From Rhodoferax ferrireducens (GTDB lineage: Bacteria > Pseudomonadota > Gammaproteobacteria > Burkholderiales > Burkholderiaceae_C), in NCBI GenBank assembly GCA_002083775.1, contig MTEI01000002.1, positions 558,001 through 622,000 on the forward strand: a DNA stretch of 64,000 nucleotides, written 5' to 3'. The translations under genes were made by a program, and so were the position numbers. Shown piece after piece: positions 34,986 to 42,655 of this stretch. The notes below the pieces were generated by a model that worked only from the letters and a program-made list of their open reading frames with translations, made no database searches and had not been told where the DNA came from. Within the stretch, counting starts at the first letter, position 1; the number at the start of each line of letters is the position of its first letter.

Positions 34986-36556
34986 AACCTTTTTTGAACT
35001 TGGCAGCGCTGCTGCTCAGTGTCTGGCTGGCGGGCTGCGCCAGTACCTCTATCACCCCCAACAGCGACAAGAACGACCCCTACGCGCTGGCCACCCCATC
35101 TGCCGCGCCGGGCGTTCAGTCCAATAGCCCGTCGCCCGGGCTGCGGATTCCGGTGTACCCCACCGGCTCTCTGCGCGCCCTGCCCAGCGTCGCGCTGACC
35201 ATGGCACCGGTGCATGCACTCACGCCACCTGCCGACATGTGGGACCGCATCCGCCTGGGTTTTGCCATGCCAGACCTGGACAGCGAGCTGGTGCGTGACC
35301 GCGAGCAGTGGTACAGCTCCCGGCCTGACTATGTGCAGCGCATGACCGACCGCGGCAGCAAATACCTGTTCTACATTGTGGAAGAACTGGAGCGGCGCAA
35401 CATGCCCACCGAGCTGGCATTGCTGCCATTCATCGAGAGCGCTTTCAACCCGCAAGCAGTGTCGAGCGCGCGAGCTGCGGGCATGTGGCAGTTCATGCCG
35501 GCCACTGGCAAACATTTCGACCTGACACAAAACATGTTTCGCGACGATCGGCGCGACGTGCTGGCCTCTACCCGCGCCGCGCTGGACTACATGCAGCGTC
35601 TGTATGGCATGTTTGGCGACTGGCATCTGGCGCTGGCCGCCTACAACTGGGGTGAAGGCAGTGTCGGCCGGGCTATCGGCAAAAATAAAAAGCTGGGCCT
35701 GGGCACCGCCTACACCGACCTGAAGATGCCCATGGAGACACAGTTTTATGTGCCCAAACTGCAGGCTGTCAAAAACATCGTGGCAGATCCGGCGCGCTTT
35801 AGCATCACCCTGCCCGCCGTGGGCAACCACCCGTATTTTCAGACCGTCGACATCCGCCGCGACATTGACGTGACCCTGGCCGCCAAGCTGGCCGAGGTGC
35901 CGTTGGATGATTTCCGCGCGCTTAACCCCTCGGCCTCCAAGCCGGTGCTGCTGGCGGCGGGCACGCCGCAAATCCTGCTGCCCTGGGACAACGCCGAGAT
36001 CTTTCAGGCCAACTTGGAGGCTTATGGCGGTGGCCCAACGGCGAGCTGGACCGCCTGGATTGCCCCCACCACGCTCAAGCCCGCCGACGCCGCCAATCGG
36101 GTAGGCATGCAAGAGGACGAGTTGCGGGCGGTCAACAACATCAAAGGCCGCATGCTGATCCGGGCAGGCTCCACGCTGCTGGTGCGCCGTGCCACCAGCG
36201 TGCTACTGGATGTGAGCAACCATGTGGCAGACAACGGTCATCTGACTCTTGCCCCCGAGGTGGTGTTGCGCCGAACCACCGTCAAGGCCGGAAAAAAAGA
36301 CACCTTGGCGTCTTTGGCCCGCCGCTACCGCCTGAATGTGGACGATGTGGCCCAATGGAACAAACTCAGCGCCTCGGCCGCCTTCAAGGCCGGACAAAAA
36401 GTGGTGCTGTACCTGCCCGCGCGGGCCAAGGCCACCCGCATTGCCCAGCGCACTGGCAGCAAGGCCAGCAACAAGAAAACCGCCAAGGCTCCGGTGCGCA
36501 AGCAGGCCATTGCCGCCAAGCGCAAAGTGGCACCGGCCAAAAAGGCAAACCGTTGA
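34982..36556 (+). CDS. mltD: Membrane-bound lytic murein transglycosylase D (SLT + LysM)
   Basis: The 524-residue lipoprotein starts at TTG (34982-34984), overlapping the gloB stop as TTGA. The signal peptide LNLAALLLSVWLAGCA has its lipobox Cys near residue 19. The transglycosylase SLT domain (about 120-260) has PFIESAFNPQAVSSARAAG (catalytic Glu), MWQFMPATGKHFDL and LALAAYNWGEGSVGRAI. A linker leads to a LysM-type module near 438-485 (KDTLASLARRYRLNVDDVAQ) and a Lys/Ala-rich basic tail. It cleaves peptidoglycan glycan strands. E. coli has the same gloB-mltD adjacency. Confidence 0.93.
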   Translation: MKPFLNLAALLLSVWLAGCASTSITPNSDKNDPYALATPSAAPGVQSNSPSPGLRIPVYPTGSLRALPSVALTMAPVHALTPPADMWDRIRLGFAMPDLDSELVRDREQWYSSRPDYVQRMTDRGSKYLFYIVEELERRNMPTELALLPFIESAFNPQAVSSARAAGMWQFMPATGKHFDLTQNMFRDDRRDVLASTRAALDYMQRLYGMFGDWHLALAAYNWGEGSVGRAIGKNKKLGLGTAYTDLKMPMETQFYVPKLQAVKNIVADPARFSITLPAVGNHPYFQTVDIRRDIDVTLAAKLAEVPLDDFRALNPSASKPVLLAAGTPQILLPWDNAEIFQANLEAYGGGPTASWTAWIAPTTLKPADAANRVGMQEDELRAVNNIKGRMLIRAGSTLLVRRATSVLLDVSNHVADNGHLTLAPEVVLRRTTVKAGKKDTLASLARRYRLNVDDVAQWNKLSASAAFKAGQKVVLYLPARAKATRIAQRTGSKASNKKTAKAPVRKQAIAAKRKVAPAKKANR

Positions 36557-36618
36557 CTGAGCATTAAGCGCTTTCGGCCAGGCGATGTGCATCGCCCGGC
36601 GGCTGCTTGGACAACCGC

Positions 36619-37032
36619 CTAGCGGTAGCCGGCAAACAAAATGCCGATGTTGATGCCCAAGGCCAGCACCCACACCAAGCTGCGCAGACTGGCCTGGTTG
36701 GCCACATACAGCAGGATGTAGACCACACGCAGCAGCACAAACAAGGCGGCCAGCACATCCAGCCGGGCCTGATAAGCCCCCATCTGGTGGGCGATGACCA
36801 CCGCACCAATGAAAAACGGCAAGGCCTCAAAGCTGTTGGCTTGCGCCGCGTTGGCACGCGCACGCCAATCGCTCTGGCGCGCCAGCCAGGCGCGCGGGTT
36901 GGCGTTGTCAAAGCCGCCTTTTTGCGGCGGCGTGGTGAAGGTGCCCCACTTGGCGATGCCCGCGCACACCATCGGTAGCAGCGCAGCAATCAGCACACAC
37001 CAATAAGCCAGGGTAAAAGAGGCAGACACCAT
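36619..37032 (-). CDS. MAPEG family membrane protein
   Basis: The 137-residue protein has four hydrophobic helices and the MAPEG features FDNANPRAWLARQSDWRARA followed by AAQANSFEALPFFIGAVVIA. The NxxEALP-type motif contacts glutathione in eukaryotic relatives. Bacterial MAPEG proteins are of uncertain function. It starts 18 bases after the recR stop in the same direction and may be co-transcribed with recR-ybaB-dnaX. Confidence 0.88.
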   Translation of the reverse strand: MVSASFTLAYWCVLIAALLPMVCAGIAKWGTFTTPPQKGGFDNANPRAWLARQSDWRARANAAQANSFEALPFFIGAVVIAHQMGAYQARLDVLAALFVLLRVVYILLYVANQASLRSLVWVLALGINIGILFAGYR

Positions 37033-37050
37033 GCCAACTCCTTGCGTGCG

Positions 37051-37641
37051 TCAGCGCCGGTCGACCAGCGCGTGGGCAATGGTGCCCAGGTCCACATATT
37101 CCAGTTCGCTGCCCACCGGCACGCCGCGGGCCAGGCGCGTGAGCTGCAGGCCGCGGCCCTTGAGCCCTTCAGTGATGACATGCGCCGTGGCCTCGCCCTC
37201 GGCGGTGAAGTTGGTGGCCAGAATCACCTCATGCACGCTGCCGTCCAGCGCCCGGTCAAACAGCTTTTTCAGGCCGATGTCTTTGGGACCGATGCCGTCA
37301 AGCGGGCTGAGCTTGCCCATCAACACAAAATACAGCCCCTTGTAGGCGCCGGTGCGCTCCACCGCCGACTGGTCAGCCGGGGTTTCCACCACGCACAGTT
37401 TGCTGGCGTCGCGCCGTTCGTCCAGGCAGGTGGCGCAAACCTCGGCCTGGGTAAAGGTGTGGCAGCGCTCGCAGTGCTGAATGGTCTGCGTGGCCTCGTT
37501 CAAAGCCCGCGCCAAGCCCTGTGCCCCGGCACGGTTGTGCTGCAGCAGATGAAACGCCATGCGCTGCGCCGACTTCACCCCCACGCCCGGCAGGCAGCGC
37601 AGCGACTGGATCAGCGCCTCAAGCGCATTGGTGTCGGACAT
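37051..37641 (-). CDS. recR: Recombination mediator protein RecR
   Basis: The 196-residue protein has an N-terminal helix-hairpin-helix ([18 protein letters not shown]), a C4 zinc finger ([16 protein letters not shown]) and a Toprim domain ([17 protein letters not shown]). RecR works with RecF/RecO to load RecA on gapped DNA. It lies downstream of ybaB and dnaX, the conserved order, with a 167-base gap containing an imperfect inverted repeat. Confidence 0.96.
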   Translation of the reverse strand: MSDTNALEALIQSLRCLPGVGVKSAQRMAFHLLQHNRAGAQGLARALNEATQTIQHCERCHTFTQAEVCATCLDERRDASKLCVVETPADQSAVERTGAYKGLYFVLMGKLSPLDGIGPKDIGLKKLFDRALDGSVHEVILATNFTAEGEATAHVITEGLKGRGLQLTRLARGVPVGSELEYVDLGTIAHALVDRR

Positions 37642-37702
37642 GGGTAATTAATTGCTCATTCAATAGTCGGTATTGGCCACAGGCAAAGCGGGCGTAGCGA
37701 GC

Positions 37703-37793
37703 AAGCGTCAGCCTAGGCGGACGGAGCGCAGCAACCGGAGCGTACTTCATGTACGTGAGGATTGCGAGCACCGCCCAACGACGGATCACGCTT
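37703..37793. repeat. Large imperfect inverted repeat between ybaB and recR
   Basis: AAGCGT (37703-37708) pairs with ACGCTT (37788-37793), GGCGG (about 37716) with CCGCC (about 37771), and GCAACCGGAGCGTAC with GTACGTGAGGATTGC around the central CGTAC-TTCAT-GTACG (37741-37755). This is a Burkholderiales-type intergenic palindrome; it is unrelated to the AGCCCTTAT family. Confidence 0.6.
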
Positions 37794-37808
37794 GCGCAGT
37801 AGCCACCC

Positions 37809-38141
37809 TCAGAAGGGAAACTTCATGCCACCGGGCAAACCGGGCATCCCGGCGGTGATCTTGCCCATCTTATCGTTGGTGGTTTCTTCCACCTTGCGCA
37901 CGGCAGCATTGAAGGCCGCCGCCACCAGGTCTTCGAGCATGTCTTTGTCATCGGCCAGCAGGCTGGGGTCAATGGTGACGCGGCGCACCTCATGCTTGCA
38001 GGTCATGGTGACCTTGACCAGACCGGCACCCGACTCGCCACTCACTTCAATGTTGCCGAGGTCGTCCTGGGCTTTTTTCATGTTTTCCTGCATCGCCTGC
38101 GCCTGCTTCATCAAGCCGGCGAGTTGTCCTTTGTTGAACAT
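37809..38141 (-). CDS. YbaB/EbfC family nucleoid-associated protein
   Basis: The 110-residue protein begins [20 protein letters not shown], with a coiled-coil helix then [20 protein letters not shown] and a second helical segment ending [13 protein letters not shown]. This is the standard YbaB/EbfC layout; the dimer binds DNA like a tweezer. It lies 29 bases after dnaX, within the conserved dnaX-ybaB-recR unit. Confidence 0.95.
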   Translation of the reverse strand: MFNKGQLAGLMKQAQAMQENMKKAQDDLGNIEVSGESGAGLVKVTMTCKHEVRRVTIDPSLLADDKDMLEDLVAAAFNAAVRKVEETTNDKMGKITAGMPGLPGGMKFPF

Positions 38142-38170
38142 GGGGGGTTCCTTGGGTTGGTTTTCAAAAA

Positions 38171-40090
38171 CTAGAGCGGCTTGATGCTGCCTGGGACGAT
38201 TTTCGCCGCAAACTCGCGCATCATCGACTGCACGAACGGATCATCAAAAACGATTTTTTCAGCCGCCAGCTGGCGCTCTGCCGCTGCGGCGGCGTTGCGT
38301 TTGGCCGGGCTGTCGGTCACGCGGCCCACCTCGATCATCAGGCGCACCGGGTGGCCTGCGCCAGCCAGCGCAGCCACAAGGCGGTCGCGGCTGCCAGCCT
38401 GGTTGAGCGACTCGCGCTCCACCCGCAGCAGCCATTCGTCGCTGTCACGCGCCACCAGTTGTGACTGCAAGGCCAGCTCGCGCGCCATGGCGTTGATGGC
38501 CTCAGCCGAAATCAGCGCCTGCACGGTGGCGTGCCAGAAATCGCCCTCCGGGGTGGTGTCAACCGTGCGTGGCTTGTCGGCTGCGGCGGCATCACCCGGC
38601 GAGTCGGCCTGCACACGCACCGGAAATGCTTCTATATTTGTAGCTTCTGGCCCTTGTTCCAATTGGGCTAGAGGCTGATTTTGTTCAAACTTTTTGGCTG
38701 CCGCTGCAGGCTCTGGCGATTCTCTGACCGCCAGACGTTGGCCGTCCGGCAAAGCCGATGTTGCTTTAATTTCAGGAGCTGCTGGCCCAAGAGATACGGG
38801 GGCTGGAGCCTGATTTACTGCATCACCTTCTTCATGGACACTCGGCGCAGCCACCGCAACCTGGGCCACTGGCGCAACCGCCCGCGGCACAGCAGCCGCT
38901 GAACTTTGTGGTGCTGGTGGCACGCACTCAGGCGCTGCCGGCAGGTTTTTCAGTGTTTTTTTTTCAGCCACCGCTTGCAGCGAGTTGGCTGGTTTGAAAG
39001 CCAGCAGCCGCAGCAGCACCATCGTCAGCGCGGCGTATTCGTCCGGCGCCAAGCCCAATTCAGGGCGGCCATGTAGGCAGATGCTGTAGAGCAGCTGGGT
39101 TTCATCCATCGGCATCAGGGCAGCCAGCCGGTGCAACTCAGCCTGCTCGGGGTCGGTGTCGTCCTCAAGTACCATGCCGGGCACGGCTTGCAGCACCGCC
39201 ATGCGTTGCAACACGGCGCTCATCTCTTCCAGGGTGGAGGCCGCACTCAAACCATTCAGGCGCAGCGCTTCAGAGGTTTCCACCACCGTTTTGCCGTCAC
39301 CCTGGGCCAGCGCGTCAATCAGGCGAAACACGTGCGAGCGGTCCACACTGCCGAGCATCTGGCGCACCGTGGCTTCAGTCAGGGCACCGGAACCAAAGGC
39401 AATGGCCTGGTCGGTCAGGCTCAGCGCGTCACGCATGGAGCCGCGCGCGGCACGTGCCAGCAGGCGCAGCGACTGCACATCGGCCGCCACCTGCTCCACC
39501 TGCAGCACTTTTTGCAGGTGCTCGCGGATGGTCTCGGGCGCCATGGGGCGCAAATTAAACTGCAAACAGCGAGAAAGTACCGTTACCGGCACTTTTTGTG
39601 GATCGGTGGTGGCGAGCACAAATTTGAGGTATTCGGGCGGCTCTTCCAGCGTTTTGAGCATCGCGTTGAAGGCGTGGCCGGTGAGCATGTGCACCTCATC
39701 GATCATGAACACCTTGAAGCGGCCCTGCACCGGCTTGTAAACCGCCTGCTCCAAGAGCGCCTGAACCTCGTCCACACCGCGGTTGGAAGCCGCGTCCAAC
39801 TCGGTGTAATCGACAAACCGACCGCTATCAATATCAGTGCACGCCTGGCAGACACCGCAAGGGCTGGCGGTGATTCCGCCAGTGCCATCTACGCCCTGAC
39901 AGTTGAGCGACTTGGCCAAAATGCGCGACACCGTGGTCTTGCCCACGCCGCGTGTGCCGGTGAACATGTAGGCGTGGTGCAGCCGCTGGGTGGTCAGCGC
40001 GTTGGAAAGCGCCTGCACCACATGGTCCTGCCCCACCATCTCGGTGAAGTTGCGGGGGCGGTACTTTCGGGCGAGCACAAGGTAGGACAT
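38171..40090 (-). CDS. dnaX: DNA polymerase III subunits gamma/tau
   Basis: The 639-residue clamp-loader ATPase has Walker [11 protein letters not shown] (about residues 44-53), a zinc-binding segment with CQGVDG and CGVCQAC, Walker [11 protein letters not shown], and sensor 1 in [21 protein letters not shown] long Ala/Pro-rich linker (about 380-510) precedes the C-terminal tau domain that contacts the polymerase. Two copies of the palindromic repeat are translated in frame in the linker. No clear frameshift signal for gamma was found. It heads dnaX-ybaB-recR and is divergent from the DUF1508 gene. Confidence 0.96.
   Translation of the reverse strand: MSYLVLARKYRPRNFTEMVGQDHVVQALSNALTTQRLHHAYMFTGTRGVGKTTVSRILAKSLNCQGVDGTGGITASPCGVCQACTDIDSGRFVDYTELDAASNRGVDEVQALLEQAVYKPVQGRFKVFMIDEVHMLTGHAFNAMLKTLEEPPEYLKFVLATTDPQKVPVTVLSRCLQFNLRPMAPETIREHLQKVLQVEQVAADVQSLRLLARAARGSMRDALSLTDQAIAFGSGALTEATVRQMLGSVDRSHVFRLIDALAQGDGKTVVETSEALRLNGLSAASTLEEMSAVLQRMAVLQAVPGMVLEDDTDPEQAELHRLAALMPMDETQLLYSICLHGRPELGLAPDEYAALTMVLLRLLAFKPANSLQAVAEKKTLKNLPAAPECVPPAPQSSAAAVPRAVAPVAQVAVAAPSVHEEGDAVNQAPAPVSLGPAAPEIKATSALPDGQRLAVRESPEPAAAAKKFEQNQPLAQLEQGPEATNIEAFPVRVQADSPGDAAAADKPRTVDTTPEGDFWHATVQALISAEAINAMARELALQSQLVARDSDEWLLRVERESLNQAGSRDRLVAALAGAGHPVRLMIEVGRVTDSPAKRNAAAAAERQLAAEKIVFDDPFVQSMMREFAAKIVPGSIKPL
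38639..38690 (+). repeat. Palindromic repeat, copy 8 (inside dnaX linker)
   Basis: TGTAGCTTCTGGCCCTTG, then TTCCAATTGGGCTAGAGGC and a T-rich tail. On the dnaX coding strand it is read as the linker residues [19 protein letters not shown] in part. The stem has diverged, consistent with coding selection. Confidence 0.75.
38775..38818 (+). repeat. Palindromic repeat, copy 9 (inside dnaX linker, degenerate)
   Basis: AGGAGCTGCTGGCCCAAGAG, then ATACGGGGGCTGGAGCCTGA. It keeps the AGCT, GGCCC, GGGCT-GGAG pattern and spacing of the family, and encodes [17 protein letters not shown]. It is less certain than copy 8 because the linker is naturally Pro/Ala-rich. Confidence 0.5.
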
Positions 40091-40205
40091 CGGGCGATTC
40101 TAAGGGTCTGCCGCGGCGCTAGACTTGACACTGCCGGGCGGCGCACTCCTTGCGCACACTGCGGCAAACACCAATTACCCACACTTCAAAAACCGGAGAA
40201 AAGTC

Positions 40206-40544
40206 ATGGCTGGAAAATTTGAAATCACCCAATCGAAGAGCGGCAAGTTCATGTTCAATCTGAAAGCAGGCAACGGGCAGACCATTTTGACCAGCCAGAT
40301 GTACGAAACCAAGGCCAGCGCCATCGCTGGCGTGGAATCTTGCAAGAAAAACGGCGCATTGGAGGCACGTTTTGAGCGCGCCACCTCCAAAGCCGATGAG
40401 CCCTACTTCAACCTGAAGGCCAGCAACGGCCAGGTGATTGGGCGCAGCGAAATGTATTCTTCGGCCGCCTCGATGGAAAACGGCATCAAATCCGTCATGG
40501 CCAATGCGGCTGAAGCTGCCGTCAAAGACCTGACCGAGGCCTGA
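40206..40544 (+). CDS. DUF1508 (YegP-like) tandem-repeat protein
   Basis: The 112-residue protein contains two DUF1508 repeats: KFEITQSKSGKFMFNLKAGN with QTILTSQMYETKASAIAGV, and ARFERATSKADEPYFNLKAS with QVIGRSEMYSSAASMENGI. Each ends in a helix. Function is unknown; family members are stress-induced small cytosolic proteins. GGAG lies upstream of this ATG, whereas a longer in-frame start has none. It sits between dnaX and the SRP RNA gene. Confidence 0.92.
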   Translation: MAGKFEITQSKSGKFMFNLKAGNGQTILTSQMYETKASAIAGVESCKKNGALEARFERATSKADEPYFNLKASNGQVIGRSEMYSSAASMENGIKSVMANAAEAAVKDLTEA

Positions 40545-40559
40545 GCCTTTACAATATGC

Positions 40560-40660
40560 GCTGACGGGCCTTCCCGCATGGTAAAGCGGCCAACCGGGTC
40601 AGGTGGGGAACCAAGCAGCCCTAACTGTGGAGCCAGTGCCGGGGTCAAGGCTCGTCAACC
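40560..40660 (+). ncRNA. ffs: 4.5S signal recognition particle RNA
   Basis: The conserved SRP domain IV is present: GGGTCAGGTGGGGAACCAAG followed by CAGCCC, with a GGAA tetraloop closed by TGG/CCA and the symmetric internal loop (GTCAGGT/AAGCAGC) that binds Ffh. The outer helix pairs GACGGGCCTT (40563-40572) with AAGGCTCGTC (40647-40656). The size, about 100 bases, matches small bacterial SRP RNAs. Exact ends are estimated. It targets membrane proteins co-translationally with Ffh/FtsY. Confidence 0.9.
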
Positions 40661-40775
40661 TCATTTGGAAAGTAAATCAAATCAATGGGTCATATCCAGT
40701 TGGGTCGTGCCTCATTGATTTTGTAGCACCTCGCTGTAGCACCGACGTTGACTGCAGTGCACCCAAGGTTCCCAG

Positions 40776-41432
40776 TCACGCAAACAGGGCCCGAAAAGCC
40801 TGCGACGCCACATGCGGGTCGTCTGCCGAACACAGCGCGCTAACCACCGCCAAGCCATCGGCCCCGGCTTGTAATACCGCAGCAGCGTTGCCCAGATGAA
40901 TGCCGCCAATCGCCACCAGTGGCAAATCGGTCATGCCTCTCACCTGCTGCAAGCCGCTCAGGCCCCAGGGCGGCGCGGTGTCGGTTTTGGTCGGGGTGGC
41001 AAACACCGGGCTCACGCCCAGATGGTCCACCGGCAGACCTGCCGCGCGACGCACGTCGTCCAGGTTTTCCACCGACAGGCCAATAAACACCTCGGGCGGC
41101 AGCAGTTGCCGGGCCAGCGCCACCGGCATGTCCGACTGACCCAGATGCACACCCTGCGCGCCACAGGCCAGCGCCACGTCAATACGGTCGTTGATCACCA
41201 GCGGCACACCCAGCGGCTTGAGCAATCTTTGCAGGGCCAGCGCCAGCGCCACAAAGTCGCGTGTACTGGCGGTTTTTTCACGCAGCTGCACACAGGTCAC
41301 GCCGCCCTGCACCGCCTGTTTCACCACGTCGGTGAGGCTGCGGCCACGTAAGGCCAGCTGGTCGGTGACCAGATACAGACGCAACATATCTCGCATCTGC
41401 TGGCGTTGCACGGGATTTGAAATACTCGTCAT
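40776..41432 (-). CDS. thiE: Thiamine phosphate synthase
   Basis: The TIM-barrel enzyme joins HMP-diphosphate and thiazole phosphate. LYLVTDQLALRGR, VQLREKTASTRDF, VINDRIDVAL, GVHLGQSDM and SPVFATPTKTDTAPPWGL are the family motifs in order. The chosen ATG (41430-41432) gives 218 residues. A GTG five codons upstream and an internal ATG at 41396 are alternatives, and the true start is unclear because the 5' end lies in a palindromic repeat. It directly follows thiM in the same riboswitch-controlled unit. Confidence 0.88.
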   Translation of the reverse strand: MTSISNPVQRQQMRDMLRLYLVTDQLALRGRSLTDVVKQAVQGGVTCVQLREKTASTRDFVALALALQRLLKPLGVPLVINDRIDVALACGAQGVHLGQSDMPVALARQLLPPEVFIGLSVENLDDVRRAAGLPVDHLGVSPVFATPTKTDTAPPWGLSGLQQVRGMTDLPLVAIGGIHLGNAAAVLQAGADGLAVVSALCSADDPHVASQAFRALFA

Positions 41433-41482
41433 TTGATAGCTACTCACCCTTTAAACACAAGGGCTAATCTGCATTTTTAGCC
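41432..41482 (+). repeat. Palindromic repeat, copy 10 (across thiM end and thiE start)
   Basis: TTGATAGCTACTCACCCTTT, then AAACACAAGGGCTAATCTGC and ATTTTTA. It codes for the last thiM residues and supplies the thiM stop and the region before thiE. A hairpin here could adjust thiE translation. Confidence 0.78.
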
Positions 41483-42287
41483 TTGAGTTGAACGTGGCTT
41501 CATCCATCAGTTGCAACTGGTCCAGCAGCGCGATCTGCAGGCTGCCCACGCCGCCGCTCTGCGCCTGCACCTGTTCGGTGGCGACCTCACCGACGACACC
41601 CAGGTACGCCATGCTTGCGAGCGTGGCGCGCCAGGCATCGGGCTGCACCGCGCAAAACGCACCCACCAGCGCGGTGGCAGAACAGCCCACGCCGGTGATG
41701 CGCGTCATCCACTCGTGGCCGTTGGACAAATTGGCGTGGCGACCGCTGGCGTCCAGCACATGGTCCACCTCGCCACTGACACACACCACACCGCCGGTGC
41801 TGGCCGCCAGGTCACGCGCCGCCTGCAACGCATCACCTACCGCCGCGCCGCTGTCGACTCCGCGCGTCTGCACGGCAACCCCCGCCACACTCATGATCTC
41901 GGACGCGTTGCCGCGAATCACCGACGGGTTGGCTTGCGCCAGCAGGGCTGATATGCTCTGGTTCCGATAGCTGGTAGCCCCCGCCCCGACTGGGTCCAGA
42001 ACGGTTTTGATGCCTCGCTTATTTGCAATCTCCAGCGCCCGACGCATGCTCTCGATCCAGTATGGCTCCAGCGTGCCGATGTTGAGCACCAGCGCCTGCG
42101 CGATGGCGGCCATGTCGCACACCTCTTCGTGCGCGTGCGCCATCACCGGTGAGGCACCCATGGCGAGCAGAAAGTTGGCGTTGTAGTTCATCACCACCAA
42201 GTTGGTGATGGAATGCACCAGCGGGCGCTGCGCGCGCACGGCGAGCACATCGGCCCAGAGGTCAGAAGCTTGAAGTTGATTGGTCAC
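41451..42287 (-). CDS. thiM: Hydroxyethylthiazole kinase
   Basis: The 278-residue ribokinase-like enzyme phosphorylates the thiazole alcohol for thiamine salvage. [48 protein letters not shown] and [15 protein letters not shown] (catalytic Cys/Gly loop) are diagnostic. The GTG at 42285-42287 preceded by GGGAT gives family length; a more upstream GTG would run into the riboswitch. Its C-terminal residues (KMQISPCV) come from a palindromic repeat. It is the first gene after the TPP riboswitch. Confidence 0.9.
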   Translation of the reverse strand: MTNQLQASDLWADVLAVRAQRPLVHSITNLVVMNYNANFLLAMGASPVMAHAHEEVCDMAAIAQALVLNIGTLEPYWIESMRRALEIANKRGIKTVLDPVGAGATSYRNQSISALLAQANPSVIRGNASEIMSVAGVAVQTRGVDSGAAVGDALQAARDLAASTGGVVCVSGEVDHVLDASGRHANLSNGHEWMTRITGVGCSATALVGAFCAVQPDAWRATLASMAYLGVVGEVATEQVQAQSGGVGSLQIALLDQLQLMDEATFNSRLKMQISPCV

Positions 42288-42350
42288 AGACAGATCCCAC
42301 AAAAAACACGGGTTACAGGGTGATCTGGAGGGCACAAGCCCGGCACGCTT

Positions 42351-42430
42351 GTTAACGCTTTCCTACGCTGGCACGACCCAGATCAGGTGATGGGTCAGTT
42401 CAGCAATATCTTGCACATTTGACTCGCCAG
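42351..42430 (-). promoter_or_regulatory. TPP riboswitch (THI element) controlling thiM-thiE
   Basis: On the reverse strand GCTGAACTGACCCATCACCT runs into GATCTGGGTCGTGCCAGCG and TAGGAAAG, matching the conserved THI box (CTGAGA ... ACCTGATCTGG ... GCCAGCGTAGGGAA). P3 appears reduced to a three-pair CAA-GATA-TTG stem. Downstream, ACAAGC and GCTTGT can form a hairpin (about 42334-42353) near the SD, suggesting translational or terminator control. The 5' half deviates from consensus, so exact ends are approximate. Confidence 0.85.
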
Positions 42431-42655
42431 CTTCGGGCGCGCTGCGTTGTTGCAAATCGCTCATGTGGCAGAGCCACATCACGCGCTTTGCGCCTAGCAT
42501 CGCATCCCGAATCCGGCGGCCAAATGCACAAGCTACCGCTGAATTGACCCTAAGAGTATTTCTCAGCCACCGCAACCGGGTGGCACCTCTAGCGGGCGTG
42601 ATTATGGCGGAAGATCCGTGGTCAAAAAAAACCGCAGAAGGCTCAGGCAGCCCCA

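Noticed and set aside
41941..42000. GATAGCTGGTAGCCC in thiM as a repeat copy
   Set aside because: The stretch encodes the conserved ThiM motif [10 protein letters not shown], so the similarity is explained by coding constraint.
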